Below are positions 1 through 8,798 of a DNA stretch of 64,000 nucleotides, piece by piece; the first letter of the stretch is position 1; every line of letters begins with the position of its first letter. Origin of the DNA: Cryomorphaceae bacterium BACL29 MAG-121220-bin8 (GTDB taxonomy: Bacteria > Bacteroidota > Bacteroidia > Flavobacteriales > Flavobacteriaceae); NCBI GenBank assembly GCA_905181705.1, contig CAJIYP010000001.1, positions 1-64,000 on the forward strand, in the 5' to 3' direction. The notes beneath the pieces are model-generated. The model did not search any database, had not been told where the DNA came from, and saw nothing but the letters and a program-made list of their open reading frames with translations. A program made the translations under genes and the position numbers.

Positions 1-200
1 AGGCTGAAGATATGGGAGACTTTTATAGAATTCCCTCAGATAATAGAGATTTAAACTATGCTCAATATTTTACAGAAGGTGAAGAAGTTATTCCTAATTT
101 AGAAGAGTATAATTCTCATAATACAAAGCAATGTGATATTGAGGCTATGAAAAGTTTATTAAAAGGATTACCAATGATTCAACAGAAATTGATTATTTAA
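1..200 (+). CDS. fnlA: C-terminal end of UDP-GlcNAc 4,6-dehydratase (FnlA/WbjB/CapE family), partial
   Basis: Only the last ~66 codons are present; the reading frame is open from the window edge (A-E-D before the first Met) to TAA at 198-200. The tail contains GDFYRIPSDNRDLNY and EYNSHNTK followed by a short helix, which is the characteristic C-terminus of the inverting UDP-GlcNAc 4,6-dehydratase/5-epimerase that begins UDP-L-FucNAc synthesis in capsule and O-antigen loci. The next genes (2-epimerase, RmlD-like reductase, WbuB-like transferase) agree with such a pathway. The catalytic Rossmann domain lies outside the window, so the call rests on this tail plus context. Confidence 0.7.
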   Translation, partial: AEDMGDFYRIPSDNRDLNYAQYFTEGEEVIPNLEEYNSHNTKQCDIEAMKSLLKGLPMIQQKLII

Positions 201-208
201 ATAATAAA

Positions 209-1329
209 ATGAATAAAATAAAAGTAATGACAATTGTAGGTACAAGGCCTGAAATAATTAAGTTAAGTGAAGTGATGAAAGAGCTTGACAAACATACAGA
301 ACATATAATTGTTCATACTGGTCAAAATTATGATTATGAATTAAATGAATTATTTTTTGAGCAGATTAATGTAAGAAACCAGATTATTTTTTAGAGTGCT
401 GTAAAAGGAACACTTCAGAAACTATTGGAGATATATTAGCTAAAGCTGATAAAATTTTAGCATATGAAACCAGATGCATTATTAGTTCTATGGAGATACA
501 AATAGTTGTTTAAGTGTAATTGCTGCTAAGAAAGAAAAATCCCTATTTTTCATATGGAAGCAGGTAATAGATGTTTTGATCAAAGAGTTCCAGAAGAAAT
601 TAATAGAAAAATTGTAGATCATTTAAGTGATATTAATTTACCACTTTCTGAACATGCCAGAGATTATTTAATTGCTGAAGGAATAAAGCCTGAAACTGTA
701 ATTAAAACTGGATCACCTATGCTGAAGTTTAAAGCTAATATGGAAAAGATTCTTTCTAGTAATATTCTTAGAAAAAGAAAGGTTAAAAGAAAAGAATATA
801 TTGTTATGAGTATTCATCGAGAAGAAAATGTTGATTCTCCTAAAAACTTTAATGATCTTTTAGAGTCATATGAACTTACAGAAATATAATATGCCAATTA
901 TTATTTCACTCATCCAAGAACAAGAAATAAACTTAAAGAGATTGGATATGAAGATAAAAATCCATTAATTAGATTCTCAAACCTTATGGTTTTCATGAAT
1001 ACAATAACCTTCAAATGAATGCTTTTTGTGTTATTTCAGATAGTGGTACTATTGCTGAAGAAGGTTCAATATTAAATTTCCTGCAGTTACAATAAGACAA
1101 GCACATGAAAGACCTGAAGGAATGGATGAAACTACAGTAATAATGTCTGGTTTAAATAAAAATAGAGTTTTAGAAGCTGTAGAAGTTGCTACGAATCATA
1201 ATAAGAATGAATAGAGTAATTAAACCTGTAAAGGATTATGAAGCAGATAATGTTTCAAAGAAGATATTGAGAATTATTTTATCTTACACAGATTATATAA
1301 ATAGAACAGTTTGGCATAAAGAAATATAA
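209..1329 (+). CDS. fnlC: UDP-GlcNAc 2-epimerase-family enzyme (FnlC/WbjD/CapG-like), several frameshifts
   Basis: Non-hydrolysing UDP-HexNAc 2-epimerase family; in this context it probably converts UDP-2-acetamido-2,6-dideoxy-L-talose to UDP-L-FucNAc. The N-terminus has [13 protein letters not shown], then [15 protein letters not shown]. Later frames carry [19 protein letters not shown] and [11 protein letters not shown], and the C-terminal part has [10 protein letters not shown] followed by [12 protein letters not shown], all hallmark segments of the family in the right order. The frame is broken near 390, 470-500, 530, 740-880, 900-970, 1070 and 1200, each repairable by a one-base indel, and total length (~373 codons) is normal. 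I read these as sequence errors rather than decay. It starts 8 bases after the upstream stop, as in one operon. Confidence 0.8.
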
Positions 1330-1331
1330 TA

Positions 1332-2196
1332 ATGAAATTAAAGGTTTTAGTTTTAGGTTCTACTGGATTGATTGGTCATCAAGTTTATAATTATTTGAGT
1401 TATCAGAGAAGTATGAATTGTATAATATTTCATATCGAAAAAAATTAAATGAAGAATACAATTTTATGTGATGTTAGAAATCAAGATGAATTTATTGATA
1501 TAGTTAAATCAATATCACCAGATGTTATAATAAACTGTATTGGTATTTTAATTGAAGGATCCAATTTGGACCCTGAAAACGCAATTTTTATAAATGCTTA
1601 TTTTCCACATAGGCTAATGAGTCTTGCATGAATATAAATAGTAAATTAATTCATATATCAACTGATTGTGTTTTTTCAGGGAAAAAAAGAGACCATATAT
1701 GAAAAGATTTTAAAGATGGTAAAGATACTTATGCAAAATAAAGGTTTGGTGAGAATATAATAAATGAAAATCATTTAACATTGAGAACATCAGTTATTGG
1801 ACCAGAACTTAAAACTAATGGTGAAGAATTATTTCATTGGTTTATGTCTCAATCTGGCGAAATTAATGGATTTACAAAAGCAATTTGGTCAGGAGTAACA
1901 ACTTTGAGTTTTAGCAAAAGTTGTTGGTTGGGCAATAGAAAATAAAACTACAGGTTTATATCATGTAACTAATAATAAAAGCATAGACAAGTTTGCACTT
2001 TTGACTTTGATGAAAAAATATACTAAAAAGAATATTTTAATACATCCATTTGATGGAAAAGGTATTGAACAAAAGCTTTATTGATTCAATCTGAAAGGAA
2101 TTAGCTGGTGAAATACCAACTTATGACCAAATGGTAAAAGAGATGATTTTTAAGACCAAAAGTGAAAAATATCTTCAAAGTTTTCAAGTTTTATAA
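1332..2196 (+). CDS. RmlD/SDR-like nucleotide-sugar reductase (possible FnlB role), frameshifted
   Basis: The N-terminus reads MKLKVLVLGSTGLIGHQVYNYL, a Rossmann GxxGxxG pattern, followed by VRNQDEF, SPDVIINCIG, HRLMSL, LIHISTDCVFSG and YAK, the order seen in RmlD-type dTDP-4-dehydrorhamnose reductases. The C-terminal part (TGLYHVTNNKSI, GEIPTYDQMVKEM) also fits that superfamily. Given its position between the 2-epimerase and the WbuB-like transferase, it may supply the keto-reduction in UDP-L-FucNAc synthesis, but the substrate is inferred. Frame breaks occur near 1400, 1630, 1690-1745, 1900, 1985, 2080 and 2100. It begins 2 bases after the previous stop. Confidence 0.65.
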
Positions 2197-2265
2197 TAGA
2201 TGCTGTTTGATTTTTTAAAGCATTAACAATTTCTTTTTTTTGAATTATTTAAATTTATAAGTATA

Positions 2266-3445
2266 ATGAAACTATTATTAATCATTGATGATTACCTTCC
2301 AGACAGTACTAAAGTTGGGGCAAAAATGATGCATGAGTTAGCTTTAGAGTTGAAAAATAATGGTCATGAGGTATTGGTTTTAACACCCAAACCATTGCAG
2401 AAAGAATTATTAACTGTACAAAATATAGACGGCATAAATGTTTTGTTTTTCAGAAGTGGTAGAATTAAAAATGTTGGAAAATTAAAACGAGCAATTAATG
2501 AATCATTATTATCATATCAAGCATTTAGTCTGCAAAAAATATTTAAAAGAAAATCCGTGCAATGGTATTATATATTATTCGCCTTCAATATTTTTTGGTA
2601 GTTTGGTTAGGAAACTTTCTAAACTTTGGAATTGTAAATCATATTTAATTTTGAGAGATATTTTCCCTCAATGGGCAGTTGATAACAACTTAATAAAGAA
2701 AATTCTTTAGTTCACTGGTATTTTAATTTTTTTGAAAAAATTAATTATAAGTCTGCTGATAGGATTGGTGTAATGTCACAATCCAATTTAGAGTTTTTTA
2801 AATCTAAAAAGATTAATACTTCCAAATTTGAAGTATTATATAATTGGTCACAAATAATCGAGTTGCCAAAAGTAAAAATAATTTTCGAAAAAAACTTAAG
2901 CTTGAAAATAAGATTGTATTATTTTACGGAGGTAATATAGGTCATGCGCAACAAATGATAAACCTTATTAATCTCTGCTAAAAAATTTACAAAAAATAGT
3001 TCTGTTCATTTTTTATTTGTTGGGCAAGGTGATGAAGTTGAGTTATTATTAAAAGAAGTGAGTAATAATAAACTTAAGAATATTACATATTTACCCCCAG
3101 TAAATCAAAATACTTATTTTGAGATGTTAAATGAATTTGATATAGGAATGTTTAGTCTTCATTCTGGGCATAAGACACATAATTTTCCAGGTAAATTATT
3201 AGGCTATATGTCATATTCAAAACCAATTTTAGGATGCGTTAATGCTGGAAATGATTTGGCAGATGTTGTAAATTCAGCTAAAGCAGGAATTGTAGTAGAT
3301 AGTAATGATGATCAGATTATGGATTGCTGTAAGACTTAATTGATTCAAAAAGTATTCGAAATAAAATGGGTACGAATGGAAGAAAACTGCTTTTAAATAA
3401 ATTTTCTGTAAAAAGATTTCAGAACAAATCGTAAACAAGCTATAA
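2266..3445 (+). CDS. wbuB: Glycosyltransferase family 4, WbuB-like (putative FucNAc transferase), frameshifted
   Basis: The start MKLLLIIDDYLPDSTKVGAKMMHELALEL and following NNGHEVLVLTPKP match the N-terminus of WbuB, the L-fucosaminyl transferase of O-antigen loci. The second frame carries YYSPSIFFGSLVRKL and YLILRDIFPQWAVDN. The C-terminal GT-B domain shows LFYGGNIGHAQQM, HFLFVGQGDEVELL and GYMSYSKPILGCVNAGNDLADVV, the nucleotide-sugar binding half of family GT4. Breaks are near 2580, 2708, 2855, 2975, 3337 and 3418; the repaired product is ~392 residues, a normal length. No signal peptide is seen, consistent with a cytoplasmic membrane-face enzyme. The preceding 69 bases hold no recognisable gene. 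Confidence 0.75.
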
Positions 3446-3487
3446 ATTATTTTAGTTAAATTTGAATAATTCAAATTTTATTAAACT

Positions 3488-3785
3488 ATGCCATTCGATC
3501 CAAATTCAGCAAAGAAAGCAGGTAAAAAATCTAAAAGAGGACCTGCAAAAAAAGAAGGACCTTCCATTAAAGAAAAGATGGAAATGCTCTATGAAAAAGT
3601 GTTGGATGATCTGCTTAGTAAACCAAGAAAAACTAACCAAAACAGAACGGGTAAAACTCTTTGTAACCCTTTCTAATTATATCTTTCCAAAAACAAAGTC
3701 TGTTCGAGATCAATTTACATTAGAACAATTAAAAGAAATAGATAAGCAAGGTTTTATGGATAGAGATCCAGATCCTACCAAATAA
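3488..3785 (+). CDS. Conserved hypothetical protein, one frameshift
   Basis: The first frame gives MPFDPNSAKKAGKKSKRG, then KEKMEMLYEKVLDDLL. About base 3613 the frame shifts and continues NQEKLTKTERVKLFVTLSNY, then KSVRDQFTLEQLKEIDKQGF, ending at TAA 3783-3785. Joined, this makes a ~98-residue protein: a lysine-rich, disordered N-terminus and two or three amphipathic helices. I recall proteins of this kind in many Flavobacteriia as hypothetical proteins; no function is known to me. Its end overlaps the stop of the convergent recombinase gene by 11 bases. A phage small-terminase-like role is conceivable but unsupported. Confidence 0.55.
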
Positions 3786-4791
3786 CTCCTGCCTGTTGCA
3801 TAAACAAATCTGCTAGTGCATCTTTATTTTGATGCGTCCCAATATAAGTTAGAAAAGTACTCTCTTTAGAATGCCCAGTAATGTTCATAAGCAGCGGTGT
3901 TTCTATTTTCCCATAATAATTAGAAGCAAAAGAACGCCTCATAATATGTGAGGTTACAAACTCATACTTCGGCGCAGATACAACTTCTTTTCTTCGAGTC
4001 TTCGGGTTGTTTTTAAACCCACTCACCAACTCATCTATTCCGGCCATTTTACAAAGACTTTTTATCTGTTTATTAAAAACCACTTGTGAAACTCTTTTCG
4101 GGAATTTATTCTCTAATAGTTGAATCACTAATGGATCTGCCACACCAACGGTTACAGCCTTTTTTGTTTTCTGTTGGACAATGTCTATATACAAGCCAGT
4201 AGGTGCTTTTCTAAGATTATTAAGAGTTAACTTTAGTAAATCTGATACGCGCTGACCAATGCATAGTCCAATTAATAACCACTTATAGCTGTCTTGATAT
4301 GCTTCAGGAATATACTGTAATTCCTTTAGTGTCTTTATTTCTACTGGATTTAAAACATGAAGAATTCGATCTGAACTCTTTTGCTTAAAAGACTCAATAT
4401 AATTGGAATAAGGGTGTACTTCTAAACCACTTTTCTCAGCATCACGCAGAATAATCTTCAATAATTTCAAGAGCTGACCGCAGTAATTATCACTATACTG
4501 CTTCTCAATTTTTAGAAAACGGGTAAAAGATTCTGCGGTATATTTATCGATGGAATTCAAATAGAGTCTTTCAGATTTCTCAAATTCATAGACTTTTACG
4601 ATTCGAAAAAGAGATTTATAGGTCCGAACGGTATTGTGTGCCAAGCCCACCGTTCCATACCCTTGAACTCTTTTTGTGGCTGAATTGGAAATAAAATGCT
4701 CCAAATAATCTAAAAATAAAACGGAATGTTCTATTTTTGAGAGAGTATTTGAAGCCTTTGTTTGTGGTTTTTTGTAAAAATTAACTTGCAT
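3775..4791 (-). CDS. Tyrosine recombinase / phage-type integrase
   Basis: A 338-residue site-specific recombinase. Residues ~20-135 form a SAM-like core-binding domain (NTVRTYKSLFR, YCGQLLKLLKIILRDAEK). The catalytic domain carries the family residues: Arg181 in IGQRVSDLL, the beta-hairpin lysine (VQQKTKK, ~208-210), His282 and Arg285 in SHIMRRSFAS, His307 in NITGHS and the nucleophile Tyr316 in TYIG. All key residues are present, so it should be active. It is not accompanied by an excisionase, transposase or phage genes here. It is encoded opposite to the polysaccharide genes on both sides and may be a relic of an integrated element or an invertase-like regulator of surface genes. Confidence 0.9.
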   Translation of the reverse strand: MQVNFYKKPQTKASNTLSKIEHSVLFLDYLEHFISNSATKRVQGYGTVGLAHNTVRTYKSLFRIVKVYEFEKSERLYLNSIDKYTAESFTRFLKIEKQYSDNYCGQLLKLLKIILRDAEKSGLEVHPYSNYIESFKQKSSDRILHVLNPVEIKTLKELQYIPEAYQDSYKWLLIGLCIGQRVSDLLKLTLNNLRKAPTGLYIDIVQQKTKKAVTVGVADPLVIQLLENKFPKRVSQVVFNKQIKSLCKMAGIDELVSGFKNNPKTRRKEVVSAPKYEFVTSHIMRRSFASNYYGKIETPLLMNITGHSKESTFLTYIGTHQNKDALADLFMQQAGVIW

Positions 4792-4792
4792 T

Positions 4793-4900
4793 TAACGTAT
4801 GTTATTTTAATTATTTAACATGAATATAGCTTGTAAATATTTAGTATATAACAAAATAATGACTAAAATTTAACAAGATTTATTATTTAAATATACGTTA
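4793..4900. repeat. 8-bp inverted repeat TAACGTAT / ATACGTTA flanking 92 bases upstream of the recombinase
   Basis: TAACGTAT at 4793-4800, just before the recombinase start codon, recurs inverted as ATACGTTA at 4893-4900; both arms lie in A/T-rich flanks. This could be a recombinase binding pair, an operator, or chance in such AT-rich DNA, although each arm contains the rarer CG step. The remaining DNA to 5053 (intergenic, 262 bases in total) shows no gene. Confidence 0.3.
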
Positions 4901-5053
4901 TTTATTTAAAATAAAATAGTTAAAATGCTTATTTTAAGTAAGTTATAGTGATTTATTTTTGAAAAGACTACGGACTGTACTCAATTTTATATTCATAGCT
5001 ATTGATTACCAACTACTAATTGACAATATAGTAGAATACTTTATATTTATAAA

Positions 5054-5932
5054 ATGAAAGGAATAATTTTAGCAGGAGGCTCTGGATCTAGACTTTATCC
5101 CATAACAAAAGGTACATCAAAGCAGCTTTTATCAATTTATGATAAGCCAATGATTTATTACCCCCTTTCTGTTTTAATGCTTTCAGGAATAAAAGATATT
5201 TTAATTATTTCTAATCCAGACAATCTTCCAAATTTTAAAAAATTATTTAATGATGGTAGTGATTTAGGATTAACAATAACCTATAAAGAACAAAAAAATC
5301 CTGATGGGATTGCTCAAGCTTTTGTTATAGGTAAAGATTTTATAAACAATGATGATGTTTGTTTGGTTTTAGGAGATAATATCTTTTATGGCAAAGGATT
5401 TACAGGATTATTAAATTCTGCAAAAAGTAATTTAAAAATTAATAAAGCAACTGTATTTGGATATAATGTAAATAACCCCTCTGACTTTGGTATAGCCAGT
5501 TTTGATATTAATAAAAATTTAATAAACATTGAGGAAAAGCCCAAATCACCTAAGAGTAACACTGCAGTTGTTGGATTATATTTTTATCCTAATAATGTTG
5601 TTAAAATTGCAAGTAAAATTCAACCATCTAGTAGAGGAGAATTTGAAATCAGTTCAGTTAATCAATGTTATTTAGATAATAAGGATTTAAAAATTGAAAT
5701 TTTAGGAAGAGGATTTACTTGGCTTGATACTGGAACTCACGACTCTTTACTTGAAGCTTCAAACTTTATAAAAACTGTTGAAAAACATTCAGGATATAAA
5801 GTTGCATGTCTTGAAGAAATTGCTTTTAAAATGAAGTTTATTAATTTAAAAAAACTCAAAGAATTAACTAAACCTTTTGGTGACTCTTCTTATGGAAAAT
5901 ATCTAAAATCATTAGTTAATGAAAATCAATAA
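5054..5932 (+). CDS. rmlA: Glucose-1-phosphate thymidylyltransferase
   Basis: First enzyme of dTDP-L-rhamnose synthesis: glucose-1-phosphate plus dTTP gives dTDP-glucose. The 292-residue length is typical. The N-terminal signature GGSGSRLYPITKGTSKQLL and KPMIYYPLSVLM, the QAFVIG and LVLGDNIFYG segments, IEEKPKSPKS, GLYFYPN, and the C-terminal GRGFTWLDTGTHDSL all match RmlA. The gene starts the rmlACDB operon; rmlC begins inside its last codons (14-base overlap). It lies downstream of the recombinase gene, divergently from it. No clear -7 box was found in the upstream 120 bases. Confidence 0.97.
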   Translation: MKGIILAGGSGSRLYPITKGTSKQLLSIYDKPMIYYPLSVLMLSGIKDILIISNPDNLPNFKKLFNDGSDLGLTITYKEQKNPDGIAQAFVIGKDFINNDDVCLVLGDNIFYGKGFTGLLNSAKSNLKINKATVFGYNVNNPSDFGIASFDINKNLINIEEKPKSPKSNTAVVGLYFYPNNVVKIASKIQPSSRGEFEISSVNQCYLDNKDLKIEILGRGFTWLDTGTHDSLLEASNFIKTVEKHSGYKVACLEEIAFKMKFINLKKLKELTKPFGDSSYGKYLKSLVNENQ

Positions 5933-6459
5933 AACCTTCATTGAAGATTTACTAATCATTGAGCCTCAATTGTTTAAAGATGATAGAGGTTTTTTTTATG
6001 AATCTTACAATAAAAACAACTTAGATAAAGTTTAATATTGTTTTTGTTCAAGACAATGAGTCAAAATCTTATAAAGGAGTCATAAGAGGATTGCATTTTC
6101 AAGCACCTCCTTTTGAGCAAACTAAACTAGTTAGATGTGTTAGTGGAAATATTTTGGATGTTGCAGTAGATCTACGTAAAAACTCAAAAACTTACGGTAA
6201 ATCTTTTTCTATTGAGTTGTCTTCAGAAAATAATAAACAATTATTTGTTCCCAAGGGATTTGCTCATGGTTTTCAGGTTTTAAGTGAAACAGCTATTGTT
6301 AATTATAAAGTAGACAATTTTTATAATCCTAAATCTGACTCAGGAATAATTTGGAACGACAAGGATTTGTCAATAGATTGGAACCTTGATTTAAAACCAA
6401 TTCTTTCTGATAAAGATTTAAAACTCATTTCATTTAAAGAATTAAAATCTCCTTTCTAA
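5919..6459 (+). CDS. rmlC: dTDP-4-dehydrorhamnose 3,5-epimerase, one frameshift
   Basis: Third step of dTDP-L-rhamnose synthesis, a cupin-fold epimerase. The frame opens with MKINKTFIEDLLIIEPQLF, then DDRGFFYESYNKNNL, and breaks at about 6031-6035. After a one-base correction it continues NIVFVQDNESKSYKGVIRG and LHFQAPPFEQTKLVRCVSG, including the catalytic histidine of RGLHFQ, then PKGFAHGFQVLS and the tyrosine in VNYK. Repaired length is 180 residues, as expected. The break sits next to a run of T and is probably a sequence error. Stop and the rmlD start share one base (TAATG). Confidence 0.93.
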
Positions 6460-7319
6460 TGAAAGTTTTAGTAATCGGTTCAGACGGACAGTTAGGCTTA
6501 GAATTTCAAAAAATTTCTAATAGTTACGATTCTTTATCTTGGGTTTTTTCAACTATTAAAACTTTAGATCTATTAAAATTAGACACCATTAGTTCTTTTT
6601 TAAATGACATAAATCCATCTGTAATTATAAATTGCGCTGCTTATACAAGTGTTGATAAAGCAGAGACTGAATCTAAATTAGCAGACTTAATAAATCACAA
6701 GGCCGTTGATATTATCTCTAGATGGACAAGTGACAATAATAAAAAGCTGATTCATGTCTCAACTGATTATGTTTTTGACGGACTAAGTAAACTTCCATTG
6801 TCTGAAAATTCAAATACAAATCCCATTAACGAATATGGTAGCTCAAAATTAAAAGGAGAACAGGTTTGTCTAAAGAACGACACTAATTCAATAATAATTA
6901 GAACATCTTGGCTTTATTCTAGTTTTGGAAATAATTTTGTGAAAACGATGATTGATTTAATGAAGAAAAATAATTCAGTTAAGGTAGTAAATGATCAAAT
7001 TGGTTCACCAACTTACGCTTACGATTTGGCTAAGGTTATTCTTAAGATAATTATGAATTATAAAACTGAATCGGGATTATTTCATTATTCAAATGAGGGT
7101 GAAATATCTTGGTTTGAATTTGCAAGATCAATCAGAGAGCTTTACAATTTAGATTGTGAAATAATTGGAGTTTCATCAAAAGAATTTAAAACATTAGCAA
7201 AACGTCCTCAATATTCACTTTTAAATAAATCAAAAATTAAAAAAATCTTTAATTTAGAGATACCTAATTATAAGCAAAGCTTAGAGGATTGTATTAAAGT
7301 TATTAAAAATGAAGCGTAA
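6459..7319 (+). CDS. rmlD: dTDP-4-dehydrorhamnose reductase
   Basis: Last step of the pathway: NAD(P)H-dependent reduction to dTDP-L-rhamnose. The 286-residue protein has the Rossmann motif GSDGQLG near residue 7, the NCAAYTSVDKAE segment, HVSTDYVFDG, the SDR active-site pair in YGSSKLKGE (~residue 125) and IIRTSWLYSSFGNNFVKTM. The C-terminal LAKRPQYSLLNKSKI, substrate-binding side, is standard for RmlD. It is translationally coupled to rmlC and its end overlaps the start of rmlB by 11 bases. Confidence 0.96.
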   Translation: MKVLVIGSDGQLGLEFQKISNSYDSLSWVFSTIKTLDLLKLDTISSFLNDINPSVIINCAAYTSVDKAETESKLADLINHKAVDIISRWTSDNNKKLIHVSTDYVFDGLSKLPLSENSNTNPINEYGSSKLKGEQVCLKNDTNSIIIRTSWLYSSFGNNFVKTMIDLMKKNNSVKVVNDQIGSPTYAYDLAKVILKIIMNYKTESGLFHYSNEGEISWFEFARSIRELYNLDCEIIGVSSKEFKTLAKRPQYSLLNKSKIKKIFNLEIPNYKQSLEDCIKVIKNEA

Positions 7320-8357
7320 TATTTTAGTTACTGGAGGTGCTGGTTTTATTGGTTCACATTTAGTGAGGTTACTTGTAAATAAATATCCAAAATATCATAT
7401 TATAAATATGGATGTGTTAACCTATGCTGGTAATTTAGAGAACTTAAAAGATATTGAGCACAAGGAAAACTATAGTTTTGTGAAATGTGATATTTGTGAT
7501 TTTAAAAAAGTAAAACAAGTTTTTGTAGATTATAAGATTGATTCTGTAATTCACTTAGCGGCAGAATCACATGTAGATCGTTCTATTGAAGATCCTTTTT
7601 CTTTTGCTCAAACTAATGTTATGGGGACACTTAGTTTATTACAAGCGGCTAAAAGTTATTGGAAAGATAATTTTGAGAATAAATTATTTTATCACGTTTC
7701 TACTGATGAGGTTTATGGTTCACTTGGAGAAAAGGGTTATTTTACTGAAAACACAAATTATGATCCTCACTCACCTTACTCAGCTTCTAAAGCTTCTTCT
7801 GATCATTTTGTAAGAGCTTTTTCAGACACCTACGGTTTGCCTGTTGTGATTTCTAATTGTTCTAATAATTATGGTTCCTATCAGTTTCCAGAAAAACTAA
7901 TTCCTTTTTCATAAATAATATTGTAAATAATAAACCCTTCCTGTCTATGGAAAAGGAGAAAATGTTAGAGATTGGTTGTTTGTAAACGATCACGCAAGAG
8001 CTATTGATGTTATTTTTCATAAAGGAAAATTAGGAGACACTTATAATATTGGCGGATTTAATGAGTGGAAAAACATCGACCTGATAAAAGTGATGATTAA
8101 AACAGTAGATCAGAATGCTCGGAAGAGAAGAAGGGTCATCAGAGAAACTAATAACATACGTTACTGACAGAGCCGGTCATGATTTACGCTACGCAATTGA
8201 CTCTTCAAAATTAAAAAATGAATTAGGATGGGAACCTTCTTTACAGTTTGAAGAAGGTATTGAAAAGACTGTCAAGTGGTATTTAGACAATAAAGAATGG
8301 ATGGATCGTGTTACATCAGGTGATTATCAAGAATATTATAAAAAAATATATAATTAG
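7309..8357 (+). CDS. rmlB: dTDP-glucose 4,6-dehydratase, three small frameshifts
   Basis: Second enzyme of the pathway (dTDP-glucose to the 4-keto-6-deoxy sugar), an extended SDR. The first frame carries the NAD motif [37 protein letters not shown], and the catalytic tyrosine in [11 protein letters not shown], then [19 protein letters not shown]. Single-base gaps near 7904-7908 and 7940 interrupt it; NNKPLPVYGKG and [15 protein letters not shown] then follow. An extra A at about 8110 shifts to [14 protein letters not shown] and [14 protein letters not shown]. The joined product is ~349 residues, normal. Because the other rml genes are intact apart from one indel, I treat this as functional with sequence errors. 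Confidence 0.94.
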
Positions 8358-8359
8358 AT

Positions 8360-8794
8360 TTAAACTTTTTTAATTACGTATTCTACAACTCCCCATATAA
8401 TTAACTCATTTTCTTCTTTCAGTTCAATAGGCTTATATTTTTTATTTTCGGGCATTAAATAAAGTTTATTCTTTTCCTTTTTTATTCTTTTAACAGTAAA
8501 TTCTCCATCCACTAAGCAAATTGCTATTTTCCCGTTTTCGGGATTCTTCGATCTGTCGATCACTAGTAAATCTCCATCGTCAAGTCCTGCTCCAATCATT
8601 GAGTCTCCACTAACTCTTGCGTAAAAAGTTGCTTCTTTATTTTTTACTAATTCTCTATCAAGGCTAATTCTAGTTTCTTTGAAATCATCTGCTGGTGATG
8701 GAAATCCCGCTGATATTCCTTCTTCAGCAAGCCATTGGCCTATCCCATTTTCTTTTTTGGGAATAAAAAAATTAAGTATCTTTTTTTGTTTCAA
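8360..8794 (-). CDS. umuD: UmuD-like S24 self-cleaving peptidase, DNA polymerase V accessory subunit
   Basis: A 144-residue LexA/UmuD-fold protein. The self-cleavage junction is Ala29-Gly30 in ISAGFPSPADD, the nucleophile Ser65 in SGDSM, and the general-base Lys102 in FTVKRI. No helix-turn-helix domain precedes the peptidase, so it is UmuD rather than LexA. Cleaved UmuD joins UmuC to form the translesion polymerase. The start codon is TTG, 4 bases after the umuC stop, so umuD is the second gene; in the classical operon umuD comes first. An alternative downstream start would remove part of the short N-terminal arm. Confidence 0.92.
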   Translation of the reverse strand: MKQKKILNFFIPKKENGIGQWLAEEGISAGFPSPADDFKETRISLDRELVKNKEATFYARVSGDSMIGAGLDDGDLLVIDRSKNPENGKIAICLVDGEFTVKRIKKEKNKLYLMPENKKYKPIELKEENELIIWGVVEYVIKKV

Positions 8795-8798
8795 CTTT

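Noticed and set aside
2498-2710. Separate 70-residue gene
   Set aside because: It is the second frame of the WbuB-like glycosyltransferase after an indel; motif order continues across it.
3274-3474. Minus-strand frame over the end of the glycosyltransferase
   Set aside because: No family features, and it is antisense to conserved glycosyltransferase sequence.
3488-4791. Integrated phage or plasmid
   Set aside because: Only a recombinase and one hypothetical gene are present; no structural, replication or mobilisation genes and no clear attachment-site repeats were found.
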